Shown: positions 42,204-52,282 of the stretch, in pieces
Layout: each line of letters opens with the position of its first letter
Numbering within the stretch: position 1 is the first letter of the stretch
NCBI GenBank assembly: GCA_016284295.1
Contig: JAEEOP010000041.1
Span: 37,559 to 101,558, forward strand
Origin: Methanomassiliicoccaceae archaeon
GTDB lineage: Archaea > Thermoplasmatota > Thermoplasmata > Methanomassiliicoccales > Methanomethylophilaceae
Direction: 5' to 3'
DNA length: 64,000 nucleotides
Notes under the pieces: generated by a model
Told to the model about the DNA's origin: nothing
What the model saw: only the letters and a program-made list of their open reading frames with translations
Databases searched by the model: none
Made by a program: the position numbers and the translations under genes

Positions 42204-43718
42204 ATGAAGCAGGCCTTTGCGATAGTTGCCATCGTCGCCATCATCCTGGCAGCGGCCGTTCTCATCATGACCAACAACGGCACTGAAAATGAGGATGGCT
42301 ACTTCTACGCGATCTACACCGATTCGGAGAAGAATCTGAATGTGATCGATGTCTGCGAATCCCATTACGAGAACGGTACCGCGACGGTCCTTTCCCACAA
42401 ATACCGCTCCGCTGACGGTCCAAGCGGCATCGACCCGTTCTGGTCGTTCGATGACAAGACAGGCGTAGGCCCGTTCGATGCATTCTATGCGGCGATAAAC
42501 ATCTCCGATGACACCCCCCTCTACACGAAAGACGATTCAAAGGAGAAGAGGCTGAGCAGTTCGGCAGGCCGCATAGCGTATCGTCTAGACCCGTCGGATC
42601 TGACGAGGACCATGAACGGCTACGCGTACTCCTACGACCTGTACAACATCATGCTGATGATCCCCACCGTCTACTGGACCTCCGAGAAGGTCGTGGCGGA
42701 CAGGATCGAGGGCAATCTTGTGGAAGGCCAGGAGTACAACGTGCTCTACATGTCGTCAAAGGCCTCCTACAAGGTACCGGGTAAGGATGCTGTGACCGGC
42801 ATGGTCCCGTACGCCCATTCCGCCGGGACCGTCCCCGGAGAGAACGATTTCACCACCAACGTCTACCCGTATCTCGGGATAGGCGTGTACGAATCCTATG
42901 TCACGGAACAATCCGATTGTGTGGCGCCCGGCCTCCTCGTATCGCAGAGGGACAGGATCCCCGCTTCGGGCCATGATGTCGATTCGTTCAAGGTCTTCGC
43001 CGATGCGCTCACACCGGCGAAGGGCCCTGGGATCCAGTCCGACTACCAGCAGTGGAACTTCTATCAGTGGACGCTCTACAAGATGATGTGCTACACGGTT
43101 ATGGGATCCAAGAACTCCCAGATCATGATAGGCGCAGGGTATACAGAGGAGAACGGATGCAGCGCAAGGACGGGATCCACGGACAGCCTGGGATTCATGG
43201 GCGTATCGTCGAGCACGGTTACCTCTCACGGAAGCATCCAGTCCGGAGCGGGGAAGACCGCGGCCAAGCTCTTCATAGAGAACGGCTGGGGATCCCTCAA
43301 CGAGTTCCTTGGGGATACCTTCGTCATCGGCCCGACGCATGACGGCCAGATACTGCACACCGGGAACAGCCTCGGGGGAAGGGAGCTCATCGACAGTCAG
43401 GATCAGCCCTCGACCGAGCGCAGATGGGCGGACGTCTTCGCTTCCGGTGAACCGCAGCGCATAATAGCAAAGACATCCGCCGATGCGGAGACTTGGGATA
43501 TGCCGCTGTCCTCGGATGCCAACAGGGACTCCTATTCCGATCCGGATTTCCCCGGAGATATAGCGAACTCCTCCAAGTCGGGGGTGTCGTCCGTGACCGT
43601 GGGCGGAAGATGGGACAACACGCACTTCGCCGGTGTCGCCTTCGCCTGCGCTGGATACGGCATAGACCTAGCGAACCAATACAGAGGCGCCAGGCTGGTC
43701 TATCTGTATGCGGAGTGA
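42204..43718 (+). CDS. Large secreted or surface-anchored protein, unknown
   Basis: 504 residues from ATG 42204 (six residues longer from 42186). An N-terminal membrane anchor (MKQAFAIVAIVAI...) like those of the two binding proteins is followed by ~480 extracytoplasmic residues rich in Ser, Thr, Gly, Tyr and Asp. The last ~60 residues (GGRWDNTHFAGVAFACAGYG) have a beta-rich pattern seen in surface proteins that look like lectin or formylglycine-domain folds. I cannot assign a family. Likely faces the gut or sediment environment. No clear sortase-type or S-layer anchor. Confidence 0.65.
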   Translation: MKQAFAIVAIVAIILAAAVLIMTNNGTENEDGYFYAIYTDSEKNLNVIDVCESHYENGTATVLSHKYRSADGPSGIDPFWSFDDKTGVGPFDAFYAAINISDDTPLYTKDDSKEKRLSSSAGRIAYRLDPSDLTRTMNGYAYSYDLYNIMLMIPTVYWTSEKVVADRIEGNLVEGQEYNVLYMSSKASYKVPGKDAVTGMVPYAHSAGTVPGENDFTTNVYPYLGIGVYESYVTEQSDCVAPGLLVSQRDRIPASGHDVDSFKVFADALTPAKGPGIQSDYQQWNFYQWTLYKMMCYTVMGSKNSQIMIGAGYTEENGCSARTGSTDSLGFMGVSSSTVTSHGSIQSGAGKTAAKLFIENGWGSLNEFLGDTFVIGPTHDGQILHTGNSLGGRELIDSQDQPSTERRWADVFASGEPQRIIAKTSADAETWDMPLSSDANRDSYSDPDFPGDIANSSKSGVSSVTVGGRWDNTHFAGVAFACAGYGIDLANQYRGARLVYLYAE

Positions 43719-43781
43719 CACCTGTAAAAGAGGAGCCTCTGGTCCAGAGCGTATTTCTATCGGCATGGACATCCACATTGC

Positions 43782-45938
43782 ATGAGGATCCTCATACGCG
43801 GGACGGTCCAGGGAGTCGGTTTCAGGCCCATGGTCTACCGTTCGGCGGTAAGCATCGGTGCCTCCGGCATGGTATGGAACAACGGTTCCGACGTGGTCAT
43901 AGACACCGACAAGGGAGAGGAGCTCATAGAAGCGATCGAAGCGAACCTCCCGCCCCTGGCCAGGATAGAGTCCGTTGAAGTGACGGACGTCGGGTACGGC
44001 GGACCGAAGGGGTTCTCCATAGTAGGCTCCAAGCAATGCGGGGAAGGCGCGTCCATCCCCGCCGACAGCTCGATCTGCGACGACTGCATCAGGGAGATGC
44101 TGTCGCCCGGCAGGAGGCGCGGATATCCTTTCACCACATGCACCAACTGCGGGCCCAGATTCACTCTTTTGAAAGGTATGCCCTACGACCGTCCGCTGAC
44201 GGCCATGGACAGGTTCCTCCTGTGCCCCGACTGCGAGAAGGAGTTCAAGGATCCTGTGGACAGGAGGTTCCATCATCAGACCATCTGCTGCCCCAAATGC
44301 GGGCCGAAGTACAGGCTGGAGGACAATAACGGGATCATCGACGTCAAGGACCCCATAGGCCGTCTCGCACGCGAGCTCGATGCTGGTTGCATCGCAGTGG
44401 TGAAGGGATGGGGAGGGATGCACATCTGCTGCAACCTCGACAGGCTGGATGCGATGCGCGGATGGTACGGCAGGAAGGAGAAGCCCTTCGCCATAATGGC
44501 CCGCGACATGGATTCCCTAAGGAGGTACGGCGAGCCCACGGAGGATGAGGCAGAACTTCTGAAGTCCCCGAACAGGCCGATAGTGCTGATCAAAAAGATA
44601 CAATCGGACATCACGGAACTGGCATCGCCCGGATTGGACAACATAGGGATGTTCCTACCCTACACCGGGATGCATCATCTGCTCTTCTCGAAGCTGAGGC
44701 ATGACGCCCTCGTCATGACATCCGCCAACATACCCGGGGAGCCCATGATCGTGGACGACACCAAGGTGAAAGAGCTGGGTGCGGATTACTACCTGCTGCA
44801 CGACCAGCCGATCCTGAACCGTGCCGACGATACCGTCGTCAGGATGCTCGGGGACAGGACCCAATACATCAGGAGGTCCAGGGGATGCGTGCCGTATCAT
44901 CTTCCAATCGGGAGGAAGGGCTGCGCTGTGGGCATGGGCCCTCAGGAGAACCTCACCGCGGCGATTGCATTTAACGGATCCATCTGGCCCACCCAGTACA
45001 TAGGCAACGGGGAGAAGATCGGCGTGCCGGAATACCTGGAGGAGGCCATAGAGACGCAGATAGGATTCCTCAACTGCAAGCCGACGATGTTCGCCATGGA
45101 CCTGCACCCAGGATACGCCAACAGACCGATAGCCAAGTTCCTGGCCCAGGAGTACGGTGCGGAGCTGATGGAGGTGCAGCACCACTGGGCGCATGCCGCA
45201 TCCCTCATGGTCGACAATTCCATAGATTCGTGCGTAGCCTTGACGATAGACGGCACCGGCCACGGGGACGACGGGACCGCTTGGGGAGGAGAGGTACTGG
45301 ACTGCGACCTCGATTCCTACAGGAGGGTGGCCCACCTCGAATGTATCCCTCTGCTGGGATCGGAGCGTGCCCTCTACGACCTCAGGAGGCTGAGATTCGC
45401 CATTGATTCGATGAACGGTGCGGAGAACCACGATTTCACCGATTCAGAGGCATTCGTGCTCCACAAGCTCATGGACAGGAGCGTCATGACATCCTCCTTC
45501 GGAAGGATCCTTGATGCCCTGGCATACTCCCTAGGAGTGTGCTCTAACAGGACCTACGACGGAGAACCCGCGATGAAGCTCGAACCGCTGCTGAACAGGG
45601 GGAGGATGGTGGAGGGGTTCGAGACTGAAACGGTGAACGGCGTGGTCAGGACCGCGCACCTGTTCCATGATTCCATCGAAAGGAAAGAGGACATCGCCTA
45701 TTCCATAGTCCACAATATCATGGAAGAACTGGTCCAATCGGCCTCCGAAGAGGCCGACAGGAAAGGCATCGACGGCATAGGCCTCACCGGCGGAGTGTCC
45801 TACAACCGCACGATATCCCGCATGTTCCTGGACCTTGTGTCGAGAACGGACCATCCCCCCGTGCTTCACAGGGAGGTACCCAACGGCGACGGCGGCGTGT
45901 CCATCGGCCAAACGGCCATCGCCCTGAGCAGGCTGTAA
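43782..45938 (+). CDS. hypF: HypF carbamoyltransferase for [NiFe] hydrogenase maturation
   Basis: 718 residues, standard length. N-terminal acylphosphatase domain (RGTVQGVGFRP), two zinc fingers (CDDC...CTNC and CPDC...CPKC), YrdC-like domain (~200-370) and the C-terminal Kae1-like domain with HHWAHAAS and GLTGGVSYNRT. HypF makes thiocarbamate on HypE from carbamoyl phosphate, the source of the cyanide ligands of [NiFe] hydrogenases. It is alone here without hypE or hypA/B nearby; a 6 kb distance separates it from the G3E GTPase/His-rich pair. Confidence 0.97.
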   Translation: MRILIRGTVQGVGFRPMVYRSAVSIGASGMVWNNGSDVVIDTDKGEELIEAIEANLPPLARIESVEVTDVGYGGPKGFSIVGSKQCGEGASIPADSSICDDCIREMLSPGRRRGYPFTTCTNCGPRFTLLKGMPYDRPLTAMDRFLLCPDCEKEFKDPVDRRFHHQTICCPKCGPKYRLEDNNGIIDVKDPIGRLARELDAGCIAVVKGWGGMHICCNLDRLDAMRGWYGRKEKPFAIMARDMDSLRRYGEPTEDEAELLKSPNRPIVLIKKIQSDITELASPGLDNIGMFLPYTGMHHLLFSKLRHDALVMTSANIPGEPMIVDDTKVKELGADYYLLHDQPILNRADDTVVRMLGDRTQYIRRSRGCVPYHLPIGRKGCAVGMGPQENLTAAIAFNGSIWPTQYIGNGEKIGVPEYLEEAIETQIGFLNCKPTMFAMDLHPGYANRPIAKFLAQEYGAELMEVQHHWAHAASLMVDNSIDSCVALTIDGTGHGDDGTAWGGEVLDCDLDSYRRVAHLECIPLLGSERALYDLRRLRFAIDSMNGAENHDFTDSEAFVLHKLMDRSVMTSSFGRILDALAYSLGVCSNRTYDGEPAMKLEPLLNRGRMVEGFETETVNGVVRTAHLFHDSIERKEDIAYSIVHNIMEELVQSASEEADRKGIDGIGLTGGVSYNRTISRMFLDLVSRTDHPPVLHREVPNGDGGVSIGQTAIALSRL

Positions 45939-46071
45939 GCGCTGTTAACCACTATATTTTACTGATTATGTCCCGGACCGACGGGTCCGCTGTTGGCACA
46001 TGGCATCCATTGGTGCACCCATCCATCCATATCGCTTTATCCCTGGAGCACATGTCCAATCCCCGATAGGA

Positions 46072-47082
46072 ATGAGCAACACTTTATTCGTGCTTCTGGA
46101 CGGGGCAGAGGACGATCCCAATCCGCTCATGGATGGGATGAAGCCCTACGAAGCAGCATCCATGCCGTTCCTGCACAGGAAAGCGAGCCACAGGTACACC
46201 ACCACCGGCCGCGGTTACACCCATCTGTTCCTGAACGAGTTTTTCACCGGGCATCCCCCGGAGATGGCCAGAGCGGCCATCGAGGCGATGGGGCTTGGTC
46301 TGCTGGACATCAAGGATCCCAAGAGGACCGCTTACAGGCTCAGTCCTGCGGAGATCAACGGGAACATGATCCACTGGTCCTACCACGCGGAGAGGTTCAA
46401 GGACAGGCTCATACCGATAGTCGAGAAGAACCTGGAGATACTGAAGGACTACGATCCGCAGATAAGGTTCTTCATCGGAGGCAGGGCGATCATGACCCTT
46501 GAATCCGATTACGTTCCGGAGCTGCCAGGACCCCCGGTCGATGCGCCTCTGGTAAGGATTCCCGGGAAACTGGGCGAATTCGTCAGGGCTGTATGGGACG
46601 ACATGGGCGGGATCACGGACTACCCGTGGGGCTGCGGCAAGTTCGGGAAGCAGTACGAGCCGGTCAAGGGGATCAACAATCTCACGGCCATCTCCAACAG
46701 CCCGACCGCGCTGGGCATATGCGCCTCCCTGGGATACGATTTCAAGCTCATCGAGGATGTGGAGGACAGGTTCCCCGCCGCCAGGGAGGCCCTGGAGCAC
46801 GGGGATGTGTTCCTGCACATCGACGAGGTGGACGAGTACAGCCACCAGAAGGACCCCTTCAAGAAGAAGGCGATACTGGAGCTCACCGACAGGCTGATGG
46901 AGAAGTACTTCTCGGATGTCGACAACATAATTTATTTCGTGGACCACGGTACATCCTGCGTATCCGGCGAGCACATACTGATGAACGTGCCGCTATGGTC
47001 CACCATGGATCTGGGCAAACCCGAGGACGAGGTCATCCCGCTGAAGGATGTCGTCGCCATGCTGCTCGAAAAGAAAAGGTGA
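46072..47082 (+). CDS. Archaeal phosphoglycerate mutase-like (alkaline phosphatase superfamily) protein
   Basis: 336 residues from ATG 46072, with GATAGGA upstream. N-terminal FVLLDGAEDD matches the metal-binding start of archaeal cofactor-independent phosphoglycerate mutase (ApgM), and VDHGTSCVSGEHI near the C-terminus matches the second metal half-site. It is shorter than typical ApgM (~400). ApgM interconverts 2- and 3-phosphoglycerate; it lies 2 bp before the CobT gene, so a cobalamin-related phosphatase role, such as dephosphorylating alpha-ribazole phosphate or a cobamide phosphate, is an open alternative that the context supports. Confidence 0.72.
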   Translation: MSNTLFVLLDGAEDDPNPLMDGMKPYEAASMPFLHRKASHRYTTTGRGYTHLFLNEFFTGHPPEMARAAIEAMGLGLLDIKDPKRTAYRLSPAEINGNMIHWSYHAERFKDRLIPIVEKNLEILKDYDPQIRFFIGGRAIMTLESDYVPELPGPPVDAPLVRIPGKLGEFVRAVWDDMGGITDYPWGCGKFGKQYEPVKGINNLTAISNSPTALGICASLGYDFKLIEDVEDRFPAAREALEHGDVFLHIDEVDEYSHQKDPFKKKAILELTDRLMEKYFSDVDNIIYFVDHGTSCVSGEHILMNVPLWSTMDLGKPEDEVIPLKDVVAMLLEKKR

Positions 47083-47084
47083 AT

Positions 47085-48200
47085 ATGATGACAGGATTCG
47101 AAATACCTCCCTCCCTAGGACTCTACGGGGACGAGAAGATCGCAAGCGACATCCTTTCCCGCATATGGGGAAAGAGAGGGGTGTTCACGTGCACCGTGGC
47201 GAGCACGATGACATCCAGCATCCCAGGCGTCTCCGATGCCGGGGACACGCCGGAGCTCACCCTCTACACCGGTGCCGCGGATGCGGAGCTGCTGGTCAAC
47301 GGCAAGACCACCTGCATCAAAGGTGTGCCGATCAATCCCGGAGGGATCCCCACGCCCGCCACCCTCACCAAGGCCGCTTTGGACCTTTCAGGCATGCAGT
47401 TCTTCATAGTCAACGGCGGATGCTTCGTGGAACCCGACATCCCATACTTCTATCTCGGAGGAAAGTGCGGAGAGAAGATCACCACCGGACATGCACTGAA
47501 GGATGTCAGGACCGTCTATGAGAAGGGATACAGGCTCGGCGAGCAGCTCGCGAAGGACAACGCGTTCGTCGTCATCAGCGAGAGCTGTGCCGGAGGCACC
47601 ACCACGGCCCTGGCCGTGATGACAGCCATGGGAGTCCTGAAGGAGAACCTGGTCAGCAGCAGCTCGCCCAAGAACCCGAAGGAGCTCAAGAACAGGCTGG
47701 TCAAGGAGGCCTTCGAAGCCGCCGGCATCCAGCCCGGCGACCTTGCGGACGATCCGCTCAAAGCGATCGAATGCTTCGGCGACCCCATGATGCCCGCTAA
47801 TGTCGGGATCCTCTGCGGAGCGGCCCAGCATGTGCCGGTCATCGTCGGCGGAGGCACACAATTGGCAGCGGTCATGGCCGCTGCGGTCAAGCTCCATCCG
47901 GAGATCGTCGGCAACTTCATGCAGGGGACCACGAGATGGCTGATGAACGATCCCAACTCCAACATGAAGAAGATCATGGACTACATATCCGACAGGATTC
48001 CTATCCTCTACGTCAATGTGGATTACAGCGAGAGCCCGTACGAGGGACTCCAGGCGTACGAGTGGGGATACATCAAGGAAGGCACCGGATGCGGAGGAGC
48101 ATCCGTGGGGGCCATAATCAGCTCCGCAGGGAAGGTCACCGCCAAGTGCCTGGTCGACAAGGTCCACGAGATCTACAAGGGCATAATGGACTTCGACTGA
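47085..48200 (+). CDS. CobT-like nicotinate-nucleotide-dimethylbenzimidazole phosphoribosyltransferase family
   Basis: 371 residues (ATG 47085 or 47088). It matches the archaeal TIGR00303 family: GGIPTPATLTKAALDLSG and STTTVRAL-like ESCAGGTTTALAV, and the acceptor site near GGGTQLAAVMAA. The family makes alpha-ribazole phosphate from a benzimidazole or adenine base, providing the lower ligand for cobamides. It follows the ApgM-like gene by 2 bp and converges on cobY with 0 bp between stops. Confidence 0.88.
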   Translation: MMTGFEIPPSLGLYGDEKIASDILSRIWGKRGVFTCTVASTMTSSIPGVSDAGDTPELTLYTGAADAELLVNGKTTCIKGVPINPGGIPTPATLTKAALDLSGMQFFIVNGGCFVEPDIPYFYLGGKCGEKITTGHALKDVRTVYEKGYRLGEQLAKDNAFVVISESCAGGTTTALAVMTAMGVLKENLVSSSSPKNPKELKNRLVKEAFEAAGIQPGDLADDPLKAIECFGDPMMPANVGILCGAAQHVPVIVGGGTQLAAVMAAAVKLHPEIVGNFMQGTTRWLMNDPNSNMKKIMDYISDRIPILYVNVDYSESPYEGLQAYEWGYIKEGTGCGGASVGAIISSAGKVTAKCLVDKVHEIYKGIMDFD

Positions 48201-48806
48201 TCATTCCTTGTGATACAGACGGGCCAGATCCAGCTCCAGAGGCGTGTTCACGTTCACCGACAGCTCGGGCCAGTTCGTCTCGAAGAGCGTCTCCTGAAGG
48301 TATTCTCCCCTGAGCGTCTTCTCCCTGTCGATGATCGACACGCCGGAGAGCACCCAGTTGATGCCCCTGTTCTCGCGGGTGTATGAAGGAGTGATCCCGA
48401 TGCTGCGGACGGTCTGCTCGTCGATCACGGCCAGCAGGGAATCCATGATGCTGGGGTTGAAGTAATCGATGATCTGGTCGAACATCTCCGATGTTATCAG
48501 AGGAAGGTCCGACGGGGTCGTGAGAACGAACCTGCCGCTCAGGCATTCGAGGGCCTGATGCAGATCGCCCATGAAGTCGTCACCGGAGGTCCTGACGGTC
48601 TCCACCCCGATGCTCTTCAGGAACTTCTCTGTCTCCAGAGTGTTGTCGCTTACCGAGACCAGAATACGGTCCACGTTCCTCGCACCGTTCAGAGCATCTA
48701 TGACACGCTCCACAGTGCATTTGTCACCGACCTTCATCATGGGCTTCTCCACACCGCAGCGACCCATACGGGTCCCTTTTCCGCCGGCGTGGACAAGCGC
48801 CTCCAT
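48201..48806 (-). CDS. cobY: CobY adenosylcobinamide-phosphate guanylyltransferase
   Basis: 201 residues. N-terminal nucleotide-binding signature ALVHAGGKGTRMG, then the metal/substrate motif TPSDLPLI and GRENRGINWV-like C-terminal parts typical of the archaeal CobY branch (non-orthologous replacement of CobU). Transfers GMP to adenosylcobinamide phosphate before CobS. Start ATG 48806 overlaps the CobS stop. Confidence 0.92.
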   Translation of the reverse strand: MEALVHAGGKGTRMGRCGVEKPMMKVGDKCTVERVIDALNGARNVDRILVSVSDNTLETEKFLKSIGVETVRTSGDDFMGDLHQALECLSGRFVLTTPSDLPLITSEMFDQIIDYFNPSIMDSLLAVIDEQTVRSIGITPSYTRENRGINWVLSGVSIIDREKTLRGEYLQETLFETNWPELSVNVNTPLELDLARLYHKE

Positions 48807-49636
48807 CAGATCACCGCTGACAGGAACAGAAGGATGAAGAACAGCAGGAACGGTCTCGACACCTCGTTGGTGGCTCCCAGGATGTCCCCATTGACCATTC
48901 CGAACACCCTGTTGGCCGTCCTTGCCATCAAATATCCGACCAGGACCGAAACGATCGTTCCTACGATCAGGATTATAAGGAGAGTATTGAAGGGCGGAAC
49001 GGCCATGCCGATCAACATACAGACGTAACCTGCGACGATGAACAGTACAACCTCTGCGACGAGACCCACGATTATCCCCAGGACAGCGGACATCGGGGTA
49101 GTCATGGACACCTGCCTGGCGGCCATCCCGTTGCCGGGTCTGCCGAACGATGCCGCCACGACCATGGCGATCTTGACGAATATCTCGACGGCCGGGAACA
49201 CCATGAGGATGTACGGAGTCATTGCATAAGATGAATAAAATGCAAAAGAGCAGAGGACAGTGATAAGGGCCACGCCGATACCGCCTGCACCTACGAGCGT
49301 ATCCTTGAGAGCACGCAGATGGTCGCTCTGCTGACCGGATACTATCATCCCGTCCCCGAAATCGGTCAGACCGTCGAAGTGCAGGAACTTGCTCCCGGCA
49401 TATACGGTCAGGAGCACTAATACGGCCATCATGATCGAGTTGCCGAAGTCGATGGACCGTGAAAGCCACAGGATCAGGGCGCATTCGAGAAGGATGATCG
49501 CACCGAAGATCAGTCCCACCAGGGGAGTGAGGTAGAACCTCTTCTCCATGGCATCCATATCCTCCTGCGTTATGTTCATATGAAATATGGTGTAGAATGA
49601 GACCAAGGCCTTCAGTGCTCCGATTTTGCTCACCAT
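48806..49636 (-). CDS. cobS: CobS adenosylcobinamide-GDP ribazoletransferase
   Basis: 276 residues, about seven membrane helices. FHLDGLxD-type motif appears as LHFDGLTDFGDG and the LGATNEV motif near the C-terminus is intact. Joins alpha-ribazole (or its phosphate) to adenosyl-GDP-cobinamide at the membrane. Its start is 77 bp after the CbiB stop, its stop overlaps cobY by 3 bp. Confidence 0.95.
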   Translation of the reverse strand: MVSKIGALKALVSFYTIFHMNITQEDMDAMEKRFYLTPLVGLIFGAIILLECALILWLSRSIDFGNSIMMAVLVLLTVYAGSKFLHFDGLTDFGDGMIVSGQQSDHLRALKDTLVGAGGIGVALITVLCSFAFYSSYAMTPYILMVFPAVEIFVKIAMVVAASFGRPGNGMAARQVSMTTPMSAVLGIIVGLVAEVVLFIVAGYVCMLIGMAVPPFNTLLIILIVGTIVSVLVGYLMARTANRVFGMVNGDILGATNEVSRPFLLFFILLFLSAVI

Positions 49637-49713
49637 CCTTCGGACAACCGAATCGATGTTCCGGGATTACATTCGATGTATAAACTATCGAGGGTCTTCC
49701 CATCCATCCATGC

Positions 49714-50709
49714 TCAGAAGAAGAGCCCCTCGAGGAACAGCTGGACATGGATGCCGCATACCGAGTACAGGGCGAAACAGACGGTCAGAATGAACAGGAC
49801 CGACGTCAGCTCGACCAGCCTTAGGCATCTTTTGACATCCCTGGTGGTGGGCATCGGGCCTGTTCCCATCACATACACACCCTTCTTCTCCATGGATATC
49901 CCTAATGCGGCGGACACCGCCGTCATGGGCCATCCGCTGTTGGGGCTGGGCGTCTTGGTGTGCTCCGCCTTCGCCGCGGGCACGGCCGCGCGCCAGTCCA
50001 TCCTGAGGATCAATGCGGCAAGCGCTACGAAATACGGCGATATCCTTGATGTAAGACATCCCAGGACGTCGTCGAACTTGGCAGGGAAGAATCCGAGCCT
50101 TCCATATTTCTCGTTCAGGTATCCCCACATGGCATCCATGAGGTTGGAGCACCTGAACATGATCGAACCGGGAATGCCAAGAAGGCCGAAGTAGAATGTC
50201 GGGGAAATCACACTGTCCACCAGATTCTCCGACACGGTCTCGCAGCAGGACGATGCGATGTGTTCGGGGTCCATCCCCTTCGTGTTCCTGCTGACGATCA
50301 TCTGCACCTTCGCCGCGGCATCCTCGACCCTGCCGTTGTCGAGGTCCTCGCAGATCGGGTCGCAGTGATGCCTGAACGAGAACACGGCGAACTGTATCTT
50401 GAAGATGAACGCGGTCACCACGATCCAGGCTATCTCGCCCCACAGGGGGTCGTACAGCGAGACGTAATGGTGCACCACGACGATGATCAGCATAGCGATC
50501 CCTCCGAACAGGAGGAACACCAGAAGGTACGACAGGAATCCCAGGAACGACGTCCATGCCGATGCCCTGTTCTTTATGTGCCTGTCTATGAAGTCCAGAA
50601 GGTTCCCCATCCACCTCAGCGGATGAATGGCGTTGGGGACGTCCCCGATGAAATAGTCTATGAGTATGGCAAGGACGACTATCGCAAGAGCATCCAGCCA
50701 GAGTTCCAT
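49714..50709 (-). CDS. cbiB: CbiB adenosylcobinamide-phosphate synthase
   Basis: 331 residues with 5-6 membrane helices. Begins LDALAIVVLAILIDYFIGD and contains the HPLRWMG motif typical of CbiB/CobD. Attaches (R)-1-amino-2-propanol phosphate to adenosylcobyric acid. The gap to the upstream CobD-type gene is 4 bp, so they are co-transcribed. Confidence 0.94.
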   Translation of the reverse strand: MELWLDALAIVVLAILIDYFIGDVPNAIHPLRWMGNLLDFIDRHIKNRASAWTSFLGFLSYLLVFLLFGGIAMLIIVVVHHYVSLYDPLWGEIAWIVVTAFIFKIQFAVFSFRHHCDPICEDLDNGRVEDAAAKVQMIVSRNTKGMDPEHIASSCCETVSENLVDSVISPTFYFGLLGIPGSIMFRCSNLMDAMWGYLNEKYGRLGFFPAKFDDVLGCLTSRISPYFVALAALILRMDWRAAVPAAKAEHTKTPSPNSGWPMTAVSAALGISMEKKGVYVMGTGPMPTTRDVKRCLRLVELTSVLFILTVCFALYSVCGIHVQLFLEGLFF

Positions 50710-50713
50710 CCCA

Positions 50714-51826
50714 TCACCCGTTTATGACAGAATCCGCTGCGGCGAGGAACCGGCAGTTCCGCTCGCGGTCCTTGACACTGTACCTCACATAGGAGCTGAA
50801 CTCCGGACCGAACGATGCGCAGTCGCGGACCATTATGCCGTGGGAGAGCATCTTCTTTTGGAATTCGGCGCAGTCCATGCCTAGCGGGCTGAGGTCGTTG
50901 AAATAGAAGAACGAATCAGACACCGGACCAGCGGGGAAGCCTATGTTGTTCAGGGAGGAGTTCAGCACCTCCGACTCCTCGCCCATGACCGCAGCGGCAT
51001 GGTCCACGTAGTCCAGATAGTCGCGTATGAGGACGTTCGCCACGGTCTGCTCGATCTGGCCGACGTTCCATGTCATCCTGACCTTCTCCATCTCGGCGAT
51101 TATGTCCGGGTTGGAGAGACCGAATCCAATCCTGATGCCGGGGATGGCGAACGATTTGGTCAGCGATGTAGCAACGATGAGATTCGTGAACCTGTCCACG
51201 AGCCCGGATAGTGTAATATCTGCGTATCCCGGGACCAGCTCCAGCAGGGTCTCGTCGAGGAAGACAAGGACCCCGCGGTCCTCGCATTCCCTCACGATGC
51301 TGATGATCTTGTCCCTGGGCTCCACCCTTCCCGTAGGGTTGTTAGGGTTGCAGATGTACAGGGCCTTGGTGTTGCTGCCGACGTTGTACATCAGCGAATC
51401 CAGCTCGATCCTGAAGTCGTTCTCCGGGAGGAGCTCGTTCCAGACGATGTTTGCTCCGACGATCCTGCACTGCTGGGCGTACTCCGCGAAGCTGGGCCTG
51501 TTGATGATGACGTTGTCGCCCGGCGAGAAGAAGGTGTTCGGGACGTTCCTGATGATGTCCGATGAACCTGCGCCGACAGTGATGCAGTCCGGATCAAGGT
51601 TGAACGCCTTGGATACGGTATCCTTGAGCTCGGCGCACGAATCATCCGGATAATGACCGATATCAGCTATCGCAGATGCGATGATCTCCTCGATCCCTTC
51701 CGGGGGGCCGAACGGATTGAGGTTGTGGCTGAAATCCTCTATGCCCTCCAACCTCCACGCCTGACCGCCATGGACGGTCTTGGGTAACTGGGAGAGTTCC
51801 TTCCTCGGCGAGATGCGCCCCTTCAT
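50714..51826 (-). CDS. CobD-type threonine-phosphate decarboxylase (PLP aminotransferase fold)
   Basis: 370 residues. PLP-binding Lys lies in TSLTKSFAIPGIRIG, and NPNNPTG and LDETLLEL are the fold motifs of HisC/CobD. The cobalamin context supports L-threonine-O-3-phosphate decarboxylase (aminopropanol linker) over histidinol-phosphate aminotransferase. A TATA-like ATTATTTAG at about 51853-51861 on the minus strand gives a nearly leaderless start at ATG 51826. First gene of the set CobD-CbiB-CobS-CobY. Confidence 0.9.
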   Translation of the reverse strand: MKGRISPRKELSQLPKTVHGGQAWRLEGIEDFSHNLNPFGPPEGIEEIIASAIADIGHYPDDSCAELKDTVSKAFNLDPDCITVGAGSSDIIRNVPNTFFSPGDNVIINRPSFAEYAQQCRIVGANIVWNELLPENDFRIELDSLMYNVGSNTKALYICNPNNPTGRVEPRDKIISIVRECEDRGVLVFLDETLLELVPGYADITLSGLVDRFTNLIVATSLTKSFAIPGIRIGFGLSNPDIIAEMEKVRMTWNVGQIEQTVANVLIRDYLDYVDHAAAVMGEESEVLNSSLNNIGFPAGPVSDSFFYFNDLSPLGMDCAEFQKKMLSHGIMVRDCASFGPEFSSYVRYSVKDRERNCRFLAAADSVING

Positions 51827-52282
51827 GGCATATCCGAACTCCTTGGTACTAAATAATCTATCTGGGACTTTGACAATGGACAGGCTGTGAAACTGCCGAC
51901 GGTCGTTGCGTCCTATCGCTGTTAGTGTACGTTATGCTCCCCAAGGGTCGTATCCACAACGGACTGCATGGTGAACGGCGACATGGTCCATGGCCCGGAC
52001 TGGAAAGGCCCGGTGCATCCGGTCGTCGATCTCCCCTCGATTGAAGATAAAGGGTGGAGGACCACCCTGTTTTATTCAGAAGGTCTCGTCTAGCAGCCTG
52101 TGGGCGTCCTCTTCCGTAACCTTCCTCGGCGACCTCGAATGCTTCTTTTCCGATGAGAAAGATCCAGTATAGGAAAACATCCGCCGGCTGATATCCAATC
52201 GTAAAAAGCTGGGGATCATGGTCTTTGTGTGCGGCGAAGGGGACAACCTTCTGTACGATGATGGCTAAGCCCTCCTAAAGAG
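51827..52282. other. Gene-poor stretch between CobD gene and small UAG genes
   Basis: Contains the CobD promoter, a possible 34-codon minus-strand frame at 52076-52180, and a hairpin GGGTGG/CCACCC at 52053-52068 that would terminate it. Otherwise only short frames occur that I cannot support. Confidence 0.5.
52076..52180 (-). CDS. Possible 34-residue small protein
   Basis: Starts MFSYTGSFSSEKKHSRS and ends DAHRLLDETF. A hairpin GGGTGGTCCTCCACCC with T-rich tail (52053-52068) lies just after the stop, the only support that it is transcribed. No known family; could also be the remnant of a larger gene. Confidence 0.25.
   Translation of the reverse strand: MFSYTGSFSSEKKHSRSPRKVTEEDAHRLLDETF

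Noticed and set aside
48201..49748. 515-codon frame running from CobS into CobY
   Set aside because: The first part is out of frame with CobS; only the last 201 residues match CobY and are preceded by an overlapping ATG.
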